This document shows, piece after piece, positions 9,403-19,960 of a stretch of DNA of 64,000 nucleotides (the first letter of the stretch is position 1; every line of letters begins with the position of its first letter). Position numbers and translations under genes: made by a program. The DNA is from Vibrio aerogenes. Its GTDB lineage: Bacteria > Pseudomonadota > Gammaproteobacteria > Enterobacterales > Vibrionaceae. The notes beneath the pieces were generated by a model, which was given only the letters and a program-made list of their open reading frames with translations, did not search any database and had not been told where the DNA came from. The stretch spans positions 3,224,001-3,288,000 of the forward strand of contig NZ_AP024861.1 in NCBI RefSeq assembly GCF_024346755.1, read 5' to 3'.

Positions 9403-11496
9403 CTATTCAGCCCCGGTCAGTTGAGCGACAAGCCCGCTTAACCTTTGAGTTCTGGTCCGGATTGCGCGCCTGAAGACAACTGGATCCGCATAAATATTGA
9501 GTTTGTTTTTTGCCCGGGTAATGCCGGTATATATCAGTTCCCTGCTCAGAACAGGATTAAACTCCGGTGGTAAAACCATCAGTGTAAAGTCAAATTCACT
9601 TCCCTGCGATTTATGAATCGTCATTGCATACGCCGTCTCATGCTCCGGCAACCGGCTGGGAATCACGCCCTTCACATTGCCATCAAACTGTTCAAAATAA
9701 ATTTTAAACACTTCCCTGCCTGACTCCATGGTAAGCAGACAAATTCCGATATCGCCATTATAAATCCCCAGAGTGTGATCGTTTTTAGTCACCATCACCG
9801 GCCTGCCGTTGTACCAGACTTCCTGATCTTTCTGAATCATTCCCCGCCGTTGCAACAGACTTTCGATTTTCTGATTCAGCCCTGAAACGCCAAAGTCTCC
9901 TTCTCTGAGCGCACAAAGCAAACGGCACTGATTAAACAGAGTAAGGACCCGTTTTGCGGTGTGTTCTGCTGTCAGATGTTCTTCAGCCAAAGCGCTGTGA
10001 AGTTCAGACAAATAACGACTATACGCTTCCACCAGCGTATTCAGCATATGATTATAATGCCCCCCATCCAGCGTCCTGACTTCAATATCGGAATAGCCCA
10101 TATCATCAATCTCATGAAAAGGCCGGTATTCTCCGGAATTCACTAAAGCGGCCAGAAATCCGATACCTGAATCAGCATGAAAGCGATAACTTTTCTTCAG
10201 TGTACATAAACCATTTGCAATATCAGGGATCTGCTCCCGGACGGGAACCGGTAAAGAATTCCCGGTTAATCGCTCAAGTAAACGGGTTTGTTCACGGGAA
10301 AAGCCACAGGACTGAAATGAACAGATATCTCCCAACACCGCCCCGGCTTCAACAGAAGCCAATTGATCTTTATCGCCTAATAAAATCACCCGGGTATGTA
10401 ACGGCAACGCCATTAATAGTTTATACATCATGGGTAAATCAACCATAGAAGCCTCATCCACCACCAAAATATCGACATGCAGTAAATTTTGTTCGTGGTG
10501 TAAAAACTCCGCACTGCCCGGTCTCACGCCCAGTAACCGGTGCAAAGTACTGGCCTGAACCGGAAGCAAGGCTTTGATTTCCGGTGATACCGGTAGTTTC
10601 TCAATGGCCTGTCCGATTGATTCTGTCAGGCGGGCTGCAGCTTTACCTGTGGGGGCGACCAATCTGATTAAAGGTGCAATCTGATGTGCCTGAGCCTGAA
10701 CAACTAACGCTGCAAGTAATCGGGTCACGGTTGTTGTTTTTCCGGTTCCCGGTCCCCCGGAAATGACCGTAAACTGACGGGTCAGTGCGGTTGCCGCTGC
10801 TGTTTTTTGCCAGTTCAGACACACACGGTCGGGAATCAGTTCATCCAGCATGGTCAGATCATCAGGATGAGCCGCCTGTCTGACCCGCTGGTGAATAACT
10901 GCCCAGTCCGGTGTATCAGGAGAAGTGATATCAAGTAAATCGCAAAGACGCTGCTGCAGTTGTTCCTGCGATTCACTCCCGGATAACTGATGCCACATTG
11001 CCCGATAATTCCGGCTGAATAACTGCTGTAACTGAGCTGTTAATAATTCGATATCTTCAGTATCGAGGTGGACGGGTGCAGATAACTGCCGCAGGCGTTC
11101 AGCCAGCTTTGCCTCATAATACCAGTAGCGGTGTAAATAAAGCCGCTGACCGTCAAAGACCAGCGGACAATTGTCTTCAGATGAACCAATGAAGGGACAT
11201 CGCCGAATCACACCAGGCCAGTCAACCGATTCCACATGTGATCTGAAACGGAGTGATTCATCAGTACTCAGACCAAAATATAACCATGTATCATTGAGCC
11301 GCCCCTCAGTGTCATAAATGGGGATACAGATATGACCATGCCCAAGCTCAAAACTCACGACAGCACATAGCCAGGCAACCTCAGACTGATCCTGGCTGCA
11401 TTGTCTGGCAATGAACATCGCAAACTGGTAATCCAGTTGTCGAATCAACTGCTTCTCGCTAAAGTAACTCAGGATATCCGCAAGAGAATCTGTCAC
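9403..11496 (-). CDS. recD: Exodeoxyribonuclease V subunit RecD
   Basis: The 5'-3' helicase subunit of RecBCD, which processes double-strand breaks for recombination and degrades foreign linear DNA. The protein has 697 residues, longer than the 608 of E. coli. Walker A GGPGTGKT is at 247-254, DEASMVD forms Walker B, and the C-terminal UvrD-like motif TIHKSQGSEF is present. The start overlaps the recB stop by four bases (ATGA), so expression is coupled. Confidence 0.95.
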   Translation of the reverse strand: MTDSLADILSYFSEKQLIRQLDYQFAMFIARQCSQDQSEVAWLCAVVSFELGHGHICIPIYDTEGRLNDTWLYFGLSTDESLRFRSHVESVDWPGVIRRCPFIGSSEDNCPLVFDGQRLYLHRYWYYEAKLAERLRQLSAPVHLDTEDIELLTAQLQQLFSRNYRAMWHQLSGSESQEQLQQRLCDLLDITSPDTPDWAVIHQRVRQAAHPDDLTMLDELIPDRVCLNWQKTAAATALTRQFTVISGGPGTGKTTTVTRLLAALVVQAQAHQIAPLIRLVAPTGKAAARLTESIGQAIEKLPVSPEIKALLPVQASTLHRLLGVRPGSAEFLHHEQNLLHVDILVVDEASMVDLPMMYKLLMALPLHTRVILLGDKDQLASVEAGAVLGDICSFQSCGFSREQTRLLERLTGNSLPVPVREQIPDIANGLCTLKKSYRFHADSGIGFLAALVNSGEYRPFHEIDDMGYSDIEVRTLDGGHYNHMLNTLVEAYSRYLSELHSALAEEHLTAEHTAKRVLTLFNQCRLLCALREGDFGVSGLNQKIESLLQRRGMIQKDQEVWYNGRPVMVTKNDHTLGIYNGDIGICLLTMESGREVFKIYFEQFDGNVKGVIPSRLPEHETAYAMTIHKSQGSEFDFTLMVLPPEFNPVLSRELIYTGITRAKNKLNIYADPVVFRRAIRTRTQRLSGLVAQLTGAE

Positions 11497-14400
11497 AAAT
11501 CCATCTCCATTTGACCACTTTCCGGGTTGTTGTCTGTCTCTGACTGGCCGGCAACCAGGCGATCCAGTGCCAGAATCAGTGCTTCTTCAGGACGATGAGA
11601 AAAAACACCATATTCGGCACGCCCGGCCACACCCCGTAAGAAAATATAATAGACACCACCAAAATGCTTTTTGTAACGATATCCGGGAATGCGCGCAGAT
11701 AAAAACCGGTGTAATGCCAGTGTATAAAGCTGATATTGCAAATCGTAACGATGCTCAATCATCGCAGCCTGAAGTCTTGACTGACTGTAATCTTCAATAT
11801 GATAACCAAGGTGATTCGATTTCCAGTCCAGAATGTAATATTGACCCCGATATTCGAATACCAAATCAATAAAGCCTTTCAGCATACCTTCGACTTTGGC
11901 AAACCCAAGCATTGCTGCCTGTGCTGACAAGGGATCCTTTTGCCGGATCAGCCGGTTCAGACCCGCGGCCTGCAAGACTTCGACCGGAAGTAAAAACTCC
12001 ATCTCAGCCAGTCGCTTACGCTTATCGATCTCTGCAAGCCGCAATGATTTGCCATCCAGCGGCGTCGTCAGTACCTGATGCATCATGTTTAACAAAGTGG
12101 GTAACCATGCAGAATCTACTGATGACGTTTCCATCAGCGCGGAGATGATCCGGATGTTCTCTTCACTGTCCGGCGGTTGCGTAAACTCCGTTTCTTCAAA
12201 CAGGCTATGCAGGAAAGTCCCCGGTGCTGCACCTTTGGGAAAGGTGAAAATATTCTTCTCTTCATCTGTCCATAGCATTTCGTCTGACTCTCCGGCAGAG
12301 TCGATATCAAACCCCTTTGGCTCCAGTGGTGCATCCAGAAAAGTCTGATGGCCGGACTGCTTCACCAGATTCGAATAGCTGGTCATGCGCCAGTACCGCT
12401 CAATCACATGATTGAGGGTTTTCACACATAGGTCATCATGATCGTTTGTCTGCAACGTCAGTGGCGTTTCTCCGGGCTCTGGTGGCGCACATAACACACC
12501 AGAAGATGAGCCGAGGACTTTTTCAATACCCTGTTTCAGTAATGCCGCATCCCCCGGCTGCCCCTGTTGAAGCAGATAACCCATCGCACAAAGGTGAGCG
12601 AGACTGTCTCCCTTCTTCGAACGTCCGGCGACGGCTGCCACTCCGATAAAGCACCCATAAACGGCCCGGGTCAAAGCAACATAAAGTAATCGCAGATCTT
12701 CCGCCAGACGTTCCTTTTCCGCCTGAGACATTGCAAGATCCGAACGGAATAAATCTAATATCACTTTGTCTTGTTCATCATCATGATATTTCGCTTCTGC
12801 AGCCTCACGAAAATTCATGGCAAACGGCAGGAACACCAAATCAAACTCAAGCCCTTTGGATTTATGAATCGTGATGATTCTGACCAGGTTTTTCTCTGAT
12901 TCGAGACGCTGAATATATTCATCCTGATGCGACAACCCCTGTAATGAATCTTCGATAGATTGTGTCAGCCAGCGGGCCAAACCGTGAGCACTATCTGTTT
13001 CTGAGGCAGCCTGCTGCAACAGCTCACTGATATGCATGTAATCCGTCAGCATCCTTTCGCCGTCAGAATGCCGGAGCCATCTTTCGGCTAACTGCCGCTG
13101 ATAAAGCACAGTGCGCAGCATCGGCTGAATCCCTTTATCGGACCAAATCTGACGATACGCTTTAAACTCACGAATGACCTGCTCCCACAGCAACTCGTCA
13201 GTATTGAGCTGATCGAGTTCAAAAATTTCCAGCATGAAAAATGCTGAAGCCAGTGCAGCCTTTAACAATCGCTCATTTTCCGGAGCAAGCACTGCCTGCA
13301 GCAAGCGCAGAATGTCCCGGGCAACGCCACCGGTAAAAACACTGTCCCGGTTGGATAAATAAACACTGGCGATTCCCTGTTTTGCCAGTGCGGATTTGAT
13401 CATATGTCCTTCATGTCCGGTACGAACCAGCACAGCAATATCTCCGGCCTGCACCGGCTGTTTCTTTTGACCGGATATCAAATGGCAGCGCCCCGCATCA
13501 GACGCCTGTAAAATCGTCTGAATCTGCGCCACTGTCGCACCGGTCATCTGTTGCATGTATTCCTGCTTCATCAGGTAACTTTCCTGATGATCCGGCCACC
13601 ACCAGGTCATTGCCGGCTGTTGTTCATTCTCCAGCTCCCAATAACGCTCTTTGGCACCCGGCGCCGCAGAAACCGGAATGAAAGGAATATCATTTTCATA
13701 AATAAATGCCCGGGAAGCTGAAAGAAACAACTGGTTCACCGCCATCACCATGTCATAACCAGAACGCCAGTTCGTTGCCAGAGTGAAGTGAGAAGAGACC
13801 TGTCTCCGTGCCTTCATGTAAGTGAAAATGTCCGCCCCCCGAAAGGCATAAATCGCCTGTTTCGGGTCACCGATCATCAACAGCCCGGTGTCAGTTTCAC
13901 CCGAATAAATCTGACTGAAAATATGATATTGCAGTGGGTCGGTATCCTGAAACTCATCAATCATCGCGACCGGATATAAACCCCGGATCCGCTGTGCTAA
14001 CAGCTGTTGATGATCATTTTTTAATGCAACGGAAAGATAAGCAAGCAGGTCATCAAAAGATAACCATTGTTTCTCCTGTTTGGTCCGGGCCAGAATTCGG
14101 CGACACTCTTTTATCGCATGAGCCAGCAAGGGCGCCTTCAATGAAACGGGTTGTGCCAGAAAATCCTCAATGGCATCAAATACCGGATGGCTGGGTGGTT
14201 CCCCCTTCGGTGTTTTTTCAACAAGCACCTGACGGGAAAAGCGTTCCAGCTTATCGGGAATGTCATAGCTGTTGGTTTCTTTTGCTGCCCAGGCAGAAAC
14301 CTGCTCAATCCACGCAGGCAGGGATTTTTTGGTATAACTGCGTTTATTCACACCTGAGTCGGCAATTAAGCCCTGAAATTCATGACAACTCTGCCGCCAC

Positions 14401-15113
14401 TGCTGCTTTAATGTTTCAATGCGGGACAGATTTTGCTGATGGAGAGACTCAAGGTCTGTCACAGGAAACGATACGGATAAGTGTGGTTCGCTGCCGGATA
14501 AATATAAGCCAATGTCATCCAAAAGATGAGAAGGCGTCGGCCAAAGCTGGCGGACCTGTTCTGCCAGTGTCAAAGACAAACCATAGAAATTACAACGCCA
14601 GAAATCAGCCACTGCCATCACTTTTAAACGACTTTCATCTGTAATAAATTCATGCTGAAAACGGCTTCCTGATTCAAACGCATTCTGAACCAGCATTCGC
14701 TGACAAAAACCATGAATGGTATAAATAGCGGCCATATCCATATCCCGCTCTGCTTGCAGCAAAACCTGTGCAGCCCGGCCGTGATCTGCCGTCTCTTCCA
14801 GCAGTGAGCAAAGAAACGGATCCTCACTTTCTCCACGGGTAAAGGCCAGACGGGCCTGATGAATCCGTTCACGAATTCGTCCGCGTAACTCAGCGGTTGC
14901 AGCCTCTGTAAATGTGACCACCAGAATTTGCCCGACAGACAAAGCCTGCGGGTGGGCTGACATTTTATCGCCATGGCCCAGCAACAGACGTAAATACAAT
15001 CCGGTAATTGTGTATGTCTTCCCTGTACCGGCCGATGCCTCTATCAACCTCATTCCGGATAAAGGGAACACAAGCGGATTCAGATGAGTAATGTTATTTT
15101 CCGGCATTTTCAA
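11493..15113 (-). CDS. recB: Exodeoxyribonuclease V subunit RecB
   Basis: 3'-5' helicase and sole nuclease of RecBCD (1206 residues). Superfamily 1 helicase motifs run from ASAGTGKT (26-33) through DEFQDTDPLQY to ITIHKSKGLEFD. The C-terminal nuclease domain has its catalytic Asp1096 and Lys1098 in DWKSNHLG, so nuclease activity should be intact. Order recC-recB-recD lacks the ptrA that separates recC from recB in E. coli; a 255-base gap with a structured repeat takes its place. Confidence 0.95.
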   Translation of the reverse strand: MKMPENNITHLNPLVFPLSGMRLIEASAGTGKTYTITGLYLRLLLGHGDKMSAHPQALSVGQILVVTFTEAATAELRGRIRERIHQARLAFTRGESEDPFLCSLLEETADHGRAAQVLLQAERDMDMAAIYTIHGFCQRMLVQNAFESGSRFQHEFITDESRLKVMAVADFWRCNFYGLSLTLAEQVRQLWPTPSHLLDDIGLYLSGSEPHLSVSFPVTDLESLHQQNLSRIETLKQQWRQSCHEFQGLIADSGVNKRSYTKKSLPAWIEQVSAWAAKETNSYDIPDKLERFSRQVLVEKTPKGEPPSHPVFDAIEDFLAQPVSLKAPLLAHAIKECRRILARTKQEKQWLSFDDLLAYLSVALKNDHQQLLAQRIRGLYPVAMIDEFQDTDPLQYHIFSQIYSGETDTGLLMIGDPKQAIYAFRGADIFTYMKARRQVSSHFTLATNWRSGYDMVMAVNQLFLSASRAFIYENDIPFIPVSAAPGAKERYWELENEQQPAMTWWWPDHQESYLMKQEYMQQMTGATVAQIQTILQASDAGRCHLISGQKKQPVQAGDIAVLVRTGHEGHMIKSALAKQGIASVYLSNRDSVFTGGVARDILRLLQAVLAPENERLLKAALASAFFMLEIFELDQLNTDELLWEQVIREFKAYRQIWSDKGIQPMLRTVLYQRQLAERWLRHSDGERMLTDYMHISELLQQAASETDSAHGLARWLTQSIEDSLQGLSHQDEYIQRLESEKNLVRIITIHKSKGLEFDLVFLPFAMNFREAAEAKYHDDEQDKVILDLFRSDLAMSQAEKERLAEDLRLLYVALTRAVYGCFIGVAAVAGRSKKGDSLAHLCAMGYLLQQGQPGDAALLKQGIEKVLGSSSGVLCAPPEPGETPLTLQTNDHDDLCVKTLNHVIERYWRMTSYSNLVKQSGHQTFLDAPLEPKGFDIDSAGESDEMLWTDEEKNIFTFPKGAAPGTFLHSLFEETEFTQPPDSEENIRIISALMETSSVDSAWLPTLLNMMHQVLTTPLDGKSLRLAEIDKRKRLAEMEFLLPVEVLQAAGLNRLIRQKDPLSAQAAMLGFAKVEGMLKGFIDLVFEYRGQYYILDWKSNHLGYHIEDYSQSRLQAAMIEHRYDLQYQLYTLALHRFLSARIPGYRYKKHFGGVYYIFLRGVAGRAEYGVFSHRPEEALILALDRLVAGQSETDNNPESGQMEMDL

Positions 15114-15212
15114 CCATATACCTCGGTAAAACTTAGAGCGTGTTTAATCAGAATAAGATTGTGATCAAACTAATAAAAAAAGACTAAAGTAATGATTATG
15201 TAAAATGACATC

Positions 15213-15272
15213 ATGGGGAGTGAGATCTGACTCACGGTTAATGAGTGATTCTGTCATTAAGATGCTCCCCAT
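15213..15272. repeat. Nested inverted repeats, three-way-junction-like, between recC and recB
   Basis: An outer 8-bp stem (ATGGGGAG 15213-15220 with CTCCCCAT 15265-15272) encloses two separate hairpins: GTGAG/CTCAC (15220-15224, 15231-15235; 4-5 bp) and TTAATGA/TCATTAA (15238-15244, 15254-15260; 7 bp). Together they would fold as a three-way junction on either strand. On the minus strand it lies downstream of the recC stop and before recB; a T-run follows about 30 bases later. It is not tRNA-like in loop sequence and has no clear terminator tail. Function unknown. Confidence 0.6.
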
Positions 15273-15368
15273 CGTCTCAGGACAACAAATTTATGGTCCC
15301 TCTGACCTGTGGCCGTACAGTAAACACCCTACAATATAATGATTTTCTGACGGCCACCCTACACTCAT

Positions 15369-18300
15369 TCACTCAGCTTCTCTCGCATGCAGTCTGGCTT
15401 TTTTCATGACTTTTAACATATATGCCTGTACCTCTTCCGATAGTGTATCTGACCATTCCGGCCATACGCGGGAAATATAGGGTGAATCGCATTCTCCGGG
15501 AATTTTCAGATTCCCCAGAAAAGTTTCTGCCATTTTTTTTGCTGCCTTTTCATTATCTTCCTGCCATTGTCCCTGCTTATCCATATTCGCTTCAACACCG
15601 GCCAATACCGTTTTGGGGAAATAAGGTAACGGCTGATTCATCCCTTTGAGATAAAGCGCCAATAGTTCATCAATCAGCGACATCGCCTCTGCAGCATCGT
15701 TCATCTCATCAAAAACCAGATGCCTGATTCCGGCTTTTTTCTCGTAGCCAATCAAATGAGTCGGGCATGAACACCCCATTGCGGCCATCATCAGATGCTC
15801 AATCCAGCCGGCGAGATAATCCTGAGAACGAACTTTTCCGCTGCGGTACCGGACCAGACCGCTCTGGTAACGGCGAGAAATCCAGCCCACAATCCGGATT
15901 CCGCGGTTTTCTCCCAAAACAGCGGAAAGAAGATTGACCTCCTGATCCGGCAACGGCTCACGACATAAATCCCGCAGTGCATCAACCATCTGGTTTGCCT
16001 GCTCCAGATGGTTGGCAAACTCAAGCTCTCCGAATGCGCCCACCGGTAAAAGTCCCTGAGCCCGTTTGGTTTTCATATAATCTTCTGCCCGCGAGGCCGA
16101 AGATTCCTTATCGCCGGCCTCTAACAGAACCGCCACCAGCTCATCACGAAGCTGATAGCTTTCAAGACCATTGAGTGCAAAAGGCTCTTCATCATCCATG
16201 ACCAGCAAAGATGACTCAAAAACAACCCTTAACCGCCGGTTAAAAAAGTATTTAACCGGCAGATGCCAGAAGCGCTGAAACTCACTTAAATCCAGCTCTG
16301 CCGGAAAAGTGAGATCCGCCAGATAATCGGGAAGTTGCTCCGGAATAGCTGGCGTGCCGGGTTCATCACCTCTGGCAACCGGTAACCATTCCCGGGCATA
16401 ACTGCCCGGATACTGGCTGAATGTTTTCCGGCTGTAAGGTACCATGGCATGGTCAATCGTCAGATACTCCGCCAGTTTTTTTCCGGAAAGATCAACTGGC
16501 AGGTCTTCATCACCGGATAAACAGTAATTCTGGCAGCAGTATTCCATCAGCTCGGTCACCAGCACCGACGGCTGACATGATGAGTTATCCCGGACCGACT
16601 GACCCACATAACTGATGTAGAGTCGTTCTCTGGCTGACAACAGCGCTTCAAGAAACAGGTAACGATCGTCATCTCTTCTGGAACGATCACCCGGTCTCGG
16701 TTGTTCTGCAATCAGATCAAATCCTTCCGCCGGCATATTTCGCGGATAAATACCGTCATTCATTCCCAGTAAACACACAACACTAAACGGGATAGAACGC
16801 ATTGGCATTAATGTACAGAAATTCACCTGTCCGGCCAGAAAACGTTGACTACCCCGGACACCAGACAGTTGATCCGTTAAATGCCGGACCATCACTTCTG
16901 CTGAAACAGCCCGGTCATAACCGGCATCGTCCAGGTTCTCATTCATTCGGGCCAGCGTATCCCGGATACTTTGAAAAATGACTTCTTCTTCCACTGAAGG
17001 TGCAAAAAAATCATCCAGCAATGTATTAAGCAGCTGACGCCAGTCATGAATTTCTCTGGGTTGACCCAAAATAGTCCGGTAATGACGAATCCGGCTGATA
17101 AACGCAGCAAGTTTGCCGGCCAGCACCGCTTCCAGTCCCTGAACTTCGTTAAAGGGGGCAACGATCCAGGAGCCATACTCAAATACATCGACCGTATGAG
17201 ACATCGCATAGCCCGACAGCATGCGCTCTATCCCGAATTCCCAGGTATTCTGATGGGTTGCCGGCAACCCCAGAGTACGGGCTGTCTCTTCATTCAGCCC
17301 CCAGCGAATTCCGGATGCCTTCACCCAGCTCCGTGCTTGTTCAAACTCCGCTTCAGAAATATCAAAACGGCCCATCATGGCTGGCGTTTCAAGTAACTCA
17401 AGTAGTTCAGAAGACAGACAACGCGATTCCGGCAGTTGGATCAGACGAAGAAATGCCTGCAGAACCGGGCTTTCACGATCAGCCGTCCGGTCAGAAATCG
17501 AGAAAGGAATAAACCGTTCTCCGGGCGCATTACCGAATACCGCCTCAATCGCCGGACTGTAAGTATTGATATCAGCGACCATGACAATCATGTCACGGGG
17601 TTTTAAATCCGGGTTGGTATCAAATAACGTCAAGAGTGCATCATGCAAGACTTCGACTTCCCGCATGGCACTATGGCAAACATGTACAGAGAGAGAATAA
17701 TCACCTTGATGAATACGTTGTTTATGCTGGCTCGACGCTAAAACTTCATCATTCTGATGCATTTCAAGATGCAGGATATCGGCCTGAATCTGATGAAGCA
17801 GACTGTCGCGGGGAGCTTCGATAAAAAATTCATGTTCTTCACATTCAAGCTGAGAAAGCAGATACAGGTGATCCCGTCCCAGTTTGCCCATCGACGCCAG
17901 CAAGCTATTCCCGGTCATCAGATCAAGATGCAATTCATCTTCTGACGGTATGTGCCCTTCTTTCAGTAAAGTACCTGACTTACCTGTGATGAGCCTGCCC
18001 TGTTGTAGCATCAGCGACTGACGATGTTTATTCGCCAGTCTTGCCAGATATCGCTGATCCCGGATATCTCCCCAGTAATAGCGACAAGGATTTGTCAGCA
18101 TCAGGTGAACATCAATATGTGCCCCTATTGCGTTAAATATTTCCAGATAGTGAGGTGGGAGTGCAGTAATCCCAAAGATGAATAAACGTTTTGGTAATAC
18201 GCCTTCCGGCACCAGGCCCTTTTGAAGCGATTCAATAAAAGTCTGATAAAGATTAGCCCGGTGATAATGGGAGTGCCCCTGAGAAAGGGTCTCCTGATAT

Positions 18301-18815
18301 AAACGCTGCCACAGTAACGACTGCCATTCATGTTTCCCTTTCAGTTCGGCAACAACCTCCCCGGCTTCCCATTTCTCGACCCAGTCAGCCCTGTAAACCA
18401 GATAACCATCGAATATATCAGCAATTTTTTCTGCCAGCTGGTAACACTTGAGATCCGAACCATCTTTTTCAAGATATTGCTGCAGCGGCTGGAATTGTGG
18501 CATATCCAGCATATGCGGCAACGTCTGCATAATTTTCCAGATGAGCGCATTTTTATTAAAAGCACTGCGCTGAGGCACATCCGGTAACACTGACGTATAG
18601 AGTTCCCAGATAAAAGCCGCCGGCAGCGGAAAAGCCAGATTTGCAGCCACACCAAACTCTTCTGCCAGCGCCATTTTCAGCCATTGTGACATACCAGAGC
18701 TCTGCACCAGTATCTGCTCTGTATCAAACGGATGCGCTAAAGGTTCATTTCTGATCAAATGAAGCAGAATAATTTTCAGGGTATCCAGTTGATTGGAATG
18801 ATAAACAGTAAACAA
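15369..18815 (-). CDS. recC: Exodeoxyribonuclease V subunit RecC
   Basis: Chi-recognition and scaffold subunit of RecBCD (1148 residues; E. coli 1122). It begins MFTVYHSNQLDTLKIILLHLI, a typical RecC start, and contains inactivated helicase-like domains (for example MPMRSIPFSVVCLLGMNDGIYPR). It is the first gene of the recC-recB-recD run, with 255 bases before recB. The 172-base divergent gap to the LysR gene at 18988 should hold its promoter. Confidence 0.95.
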   Translation of the reverse strand: MFTVYHSNQLDTLKIILLHLIRNEPLAHPFDTEQILVQSSGMSQWLKMALAEEFGVAANLAFPLPAAFIWELYTSVLPDVPQRSAFNKNALIWKIMQTLPHMLDMPQFQPLQQYLEKDGSDLKCYQLAEKIADIFDGYLVYRADWVEKWEAGEVVAELKGKHEWQSLLWQRLYQETLSQGHSHYHRANLYQTFIESLQKGLVPEGVLPKRLFIFGITALPPHYLEIFNAIGAHIDVHLMLTNPCRYYWGDIRDQRYLARLANKHRQSLMLQQGRLITGKSGTLLKEGHIPSEDELHLDLMTGNSLLASMGKLGRDHLYLLSQLECEEHEFFIEAPRDSLLHQIQADILHLEMHQNDEVLASSQHKQRIHQGDYSLSVHVCHSAMREVEVLHDALLTLFDTNPDLKPRDMIVMVADINTYSPAIEAVFGNAPGERFIPFSISDRTADRESPVLQAFLRLIQLPESRCLSSELLELLETPAMMGRFDISEAEFEQARSWVKASGIRWGLNEETARTLGLPATHQNTWEFGIERMLSGYAMSHTVDVFEYGSWIVAPFNEVQGLEAVLAGKLAAFISRIRHYRTILGQPREIHDWRQLLNTLLDDFFAPSVEEEVIFQSIRDTLARMNENLDDAGYDRAVSAEVMVRHLTDQLSGVRGSQRFLAGQVNFCTLMPMRSIPFSVVCLLGMNDGIYPRNMPAEGFDLIAEQPRPGDRSRRDDDRYLFLEALLSARERLYISYVGQSVRDNSSCQPSVLVTELMEYCCQNYCLSGDEDLPVDLSGKKLAEYLTIDHAMVPYSRKTFSQYPGSYAREWLPVARGDEPGTPAIPEQLPDYLADLTFPAELDLSEFQRFWHLPVKYFFNRRLRVVFESSLLVMDDEEPFALNGLESYQLRDELVAVLLEAGDKESSASRAEDYMKTKRAQGLLPVGAFGELEFANHLEQANQMVDALRDLCREPLPDQEVNLLSAVLGENRGIRIVGWISRRYQSGLVRYRSGKVRSQDYLAGWIEHLMMAAMGCSCPTHLIGYEKKAGIRHLVFDEMNDAAEAMSLIDELLALYLKGMNQPLPYFPKTVLAGVEANMDKQGQWQEDNEKAAKKMAETFLGNLKIPGECDSPYISRVWPEWSDTLSEEVQAYMLKVMKKARLHAREAE

Positions 18816-18987
18816 GGCCCCATCCGGAAAAATCAGAGATACGAATGTGTATCAGAATAGCATAAGCCTTTCTCAACCCGAACAGATTAGGGTCAGTTGG
18901 GTATAACAGTATTTCAGACTCTGGCTTGATCAAAACCTTAAAATCCCTAAGATGATGTTTTACTGCCGCTGATAAGCATTGTGCTCT

Positions 18988-19887
18988 ATGTATCATATAT
19001 CCCTGAGACAACTTCATATTTTTACCGCCATTACGCAGCATGAAACATTAACTCAGGCATCCGAGGCCCTATTTTTGTCTAAAGCTGCCGTCAGTATGTC
19101 GCTTGCAGAACTGGAGAAGCAGCTGGGACATGTGTTATTTGACCGGGTCAATCACCGGCTGATTCTGAATCAGGAAGGAAAAAAACTGCTGCCTCTTGCC
19201 GATGAACTGCTGCACAGGACCAATGATATTCAGCAACTGTTTGATAATGAAAACAACCTGACCGGTCAGGTCAGAGTTGGTGCCAGCGATACGATTGGCA
19301 ATCAGGTCGCGCCATGGCTGCTCAGTGCATTCAGACAAAATTTCAGGCATACATCCCAAACGTTGTTTATTTCTAATTCAGCCCTGATTTGTCAAAAGCT
19401 GGTTGACTACGAACTGGATATCGCCCTGATTGAGGGAAAAACCCAACATCCGGAACTCATTGCAGAGCAATTCAGCCACGATCAAATGTGCATCATCAGC
19501 TCACCGGATCATCCGCTGGTCAGCCATTCCAATATTCAGCTGGCAGATTTTGAAAACAGCAACTGGGTGTTAAGAGAAGCCGGATCAGGCTCCAGAGAGT
19601 TTTTTCTGAGAACCGTCGCCCCCCGTCTGGAACGATGGCAGGAGACATTTCAACTCAATACAACAGAAGCTTTAATCAACAGCGTCGCTGCAAATCTTGG
19701 GTTTGGCTGCCTCTCCGAACTGGCTGCGCAATCCGCACTGAAAGACGGACGGGTCGTTCGTCTTTCAGTGCCTCTCAATATGCGGCGGAGATACTGGTTG
19801 CTGGTTCATAAAGAGAAATACCAAAATCCGTTACTGAAACATTTTATCCGGTTTTGCTTTGAATGGCCGGTCAATGATTCAGTTTAA
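18988..19887 (+). CDS. LysR-family transcriptional regulator, YeiE-like
   Basis: DNA-binding regulator of 299 residues: N-terminal winged helix-turn-helix (LRQLHIFTAITQHETLTQASEALFLSKAAVSMSLAELEKQLG) and a periplasmic-binding-protein-like effector domain. LREAGSGSREF and the TTEALINSVAANLGFGCLSE segment resemble E. coli YeiE. The ATG at 18988 is preferred over a TTG nine bases upstream. Effector and targets cannot be told from sequence; it is divergent from recC, which need not be a target. Confidence 0.75.
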   Translation: MYHISLRQLHIFTAITQHETLTQASEALFLSKAAVSMSLAELEKQLGHVLFDRVNHRLILNQEGKKLLPLADELLHRTNDIQQLFDNENNLTGQVRVGASDTIGNQVAPWLLSAFRQNFRHTSQTLFISNSALICQKLVDYELDIALIEGKTQHPELIAEQFSHDQMCIISSPDHPLVSHSNIQLADFENSNWVLREAGSGSREFFLRTVAPRLERWQETFQLNTTEALINSVAANLGFGCLSELAAQSALKDGRVVRLSVPLNMRRRYWLLVHKEKYQNPLLKHFIRFCFEWPVNDSV

Positions 19888-19911
19888 TTTGAAATGATCA
19901 GACACATGAAA

Positions 19912-19931
19912 TACTGTATAAAAGAACAGTA
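19912..19931. promoter_or_regulatory. LexA (SOS) box upstream of yebG
   Basis: TACTGTATAAAAGAACAGTA matches the LexA operator consensus TACTGTATATATATACAGTA in both CTGT/ACAG arms and most of the spacer. It ends 29 bases before the yebG ATG, consistent with direct repression until DNA damage. Confidence 0.9.
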
Positions 19932-19960
19932 ACTATCAATAATCACATAGAGGAAAAACC

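Noticed and set aside
13934..14644. 236-codon open frame on the plus strand inside recB
   Set aside because: It lies wholly antisense to well-conserved recB coding sequence and has no family resemblance or ribosome site.
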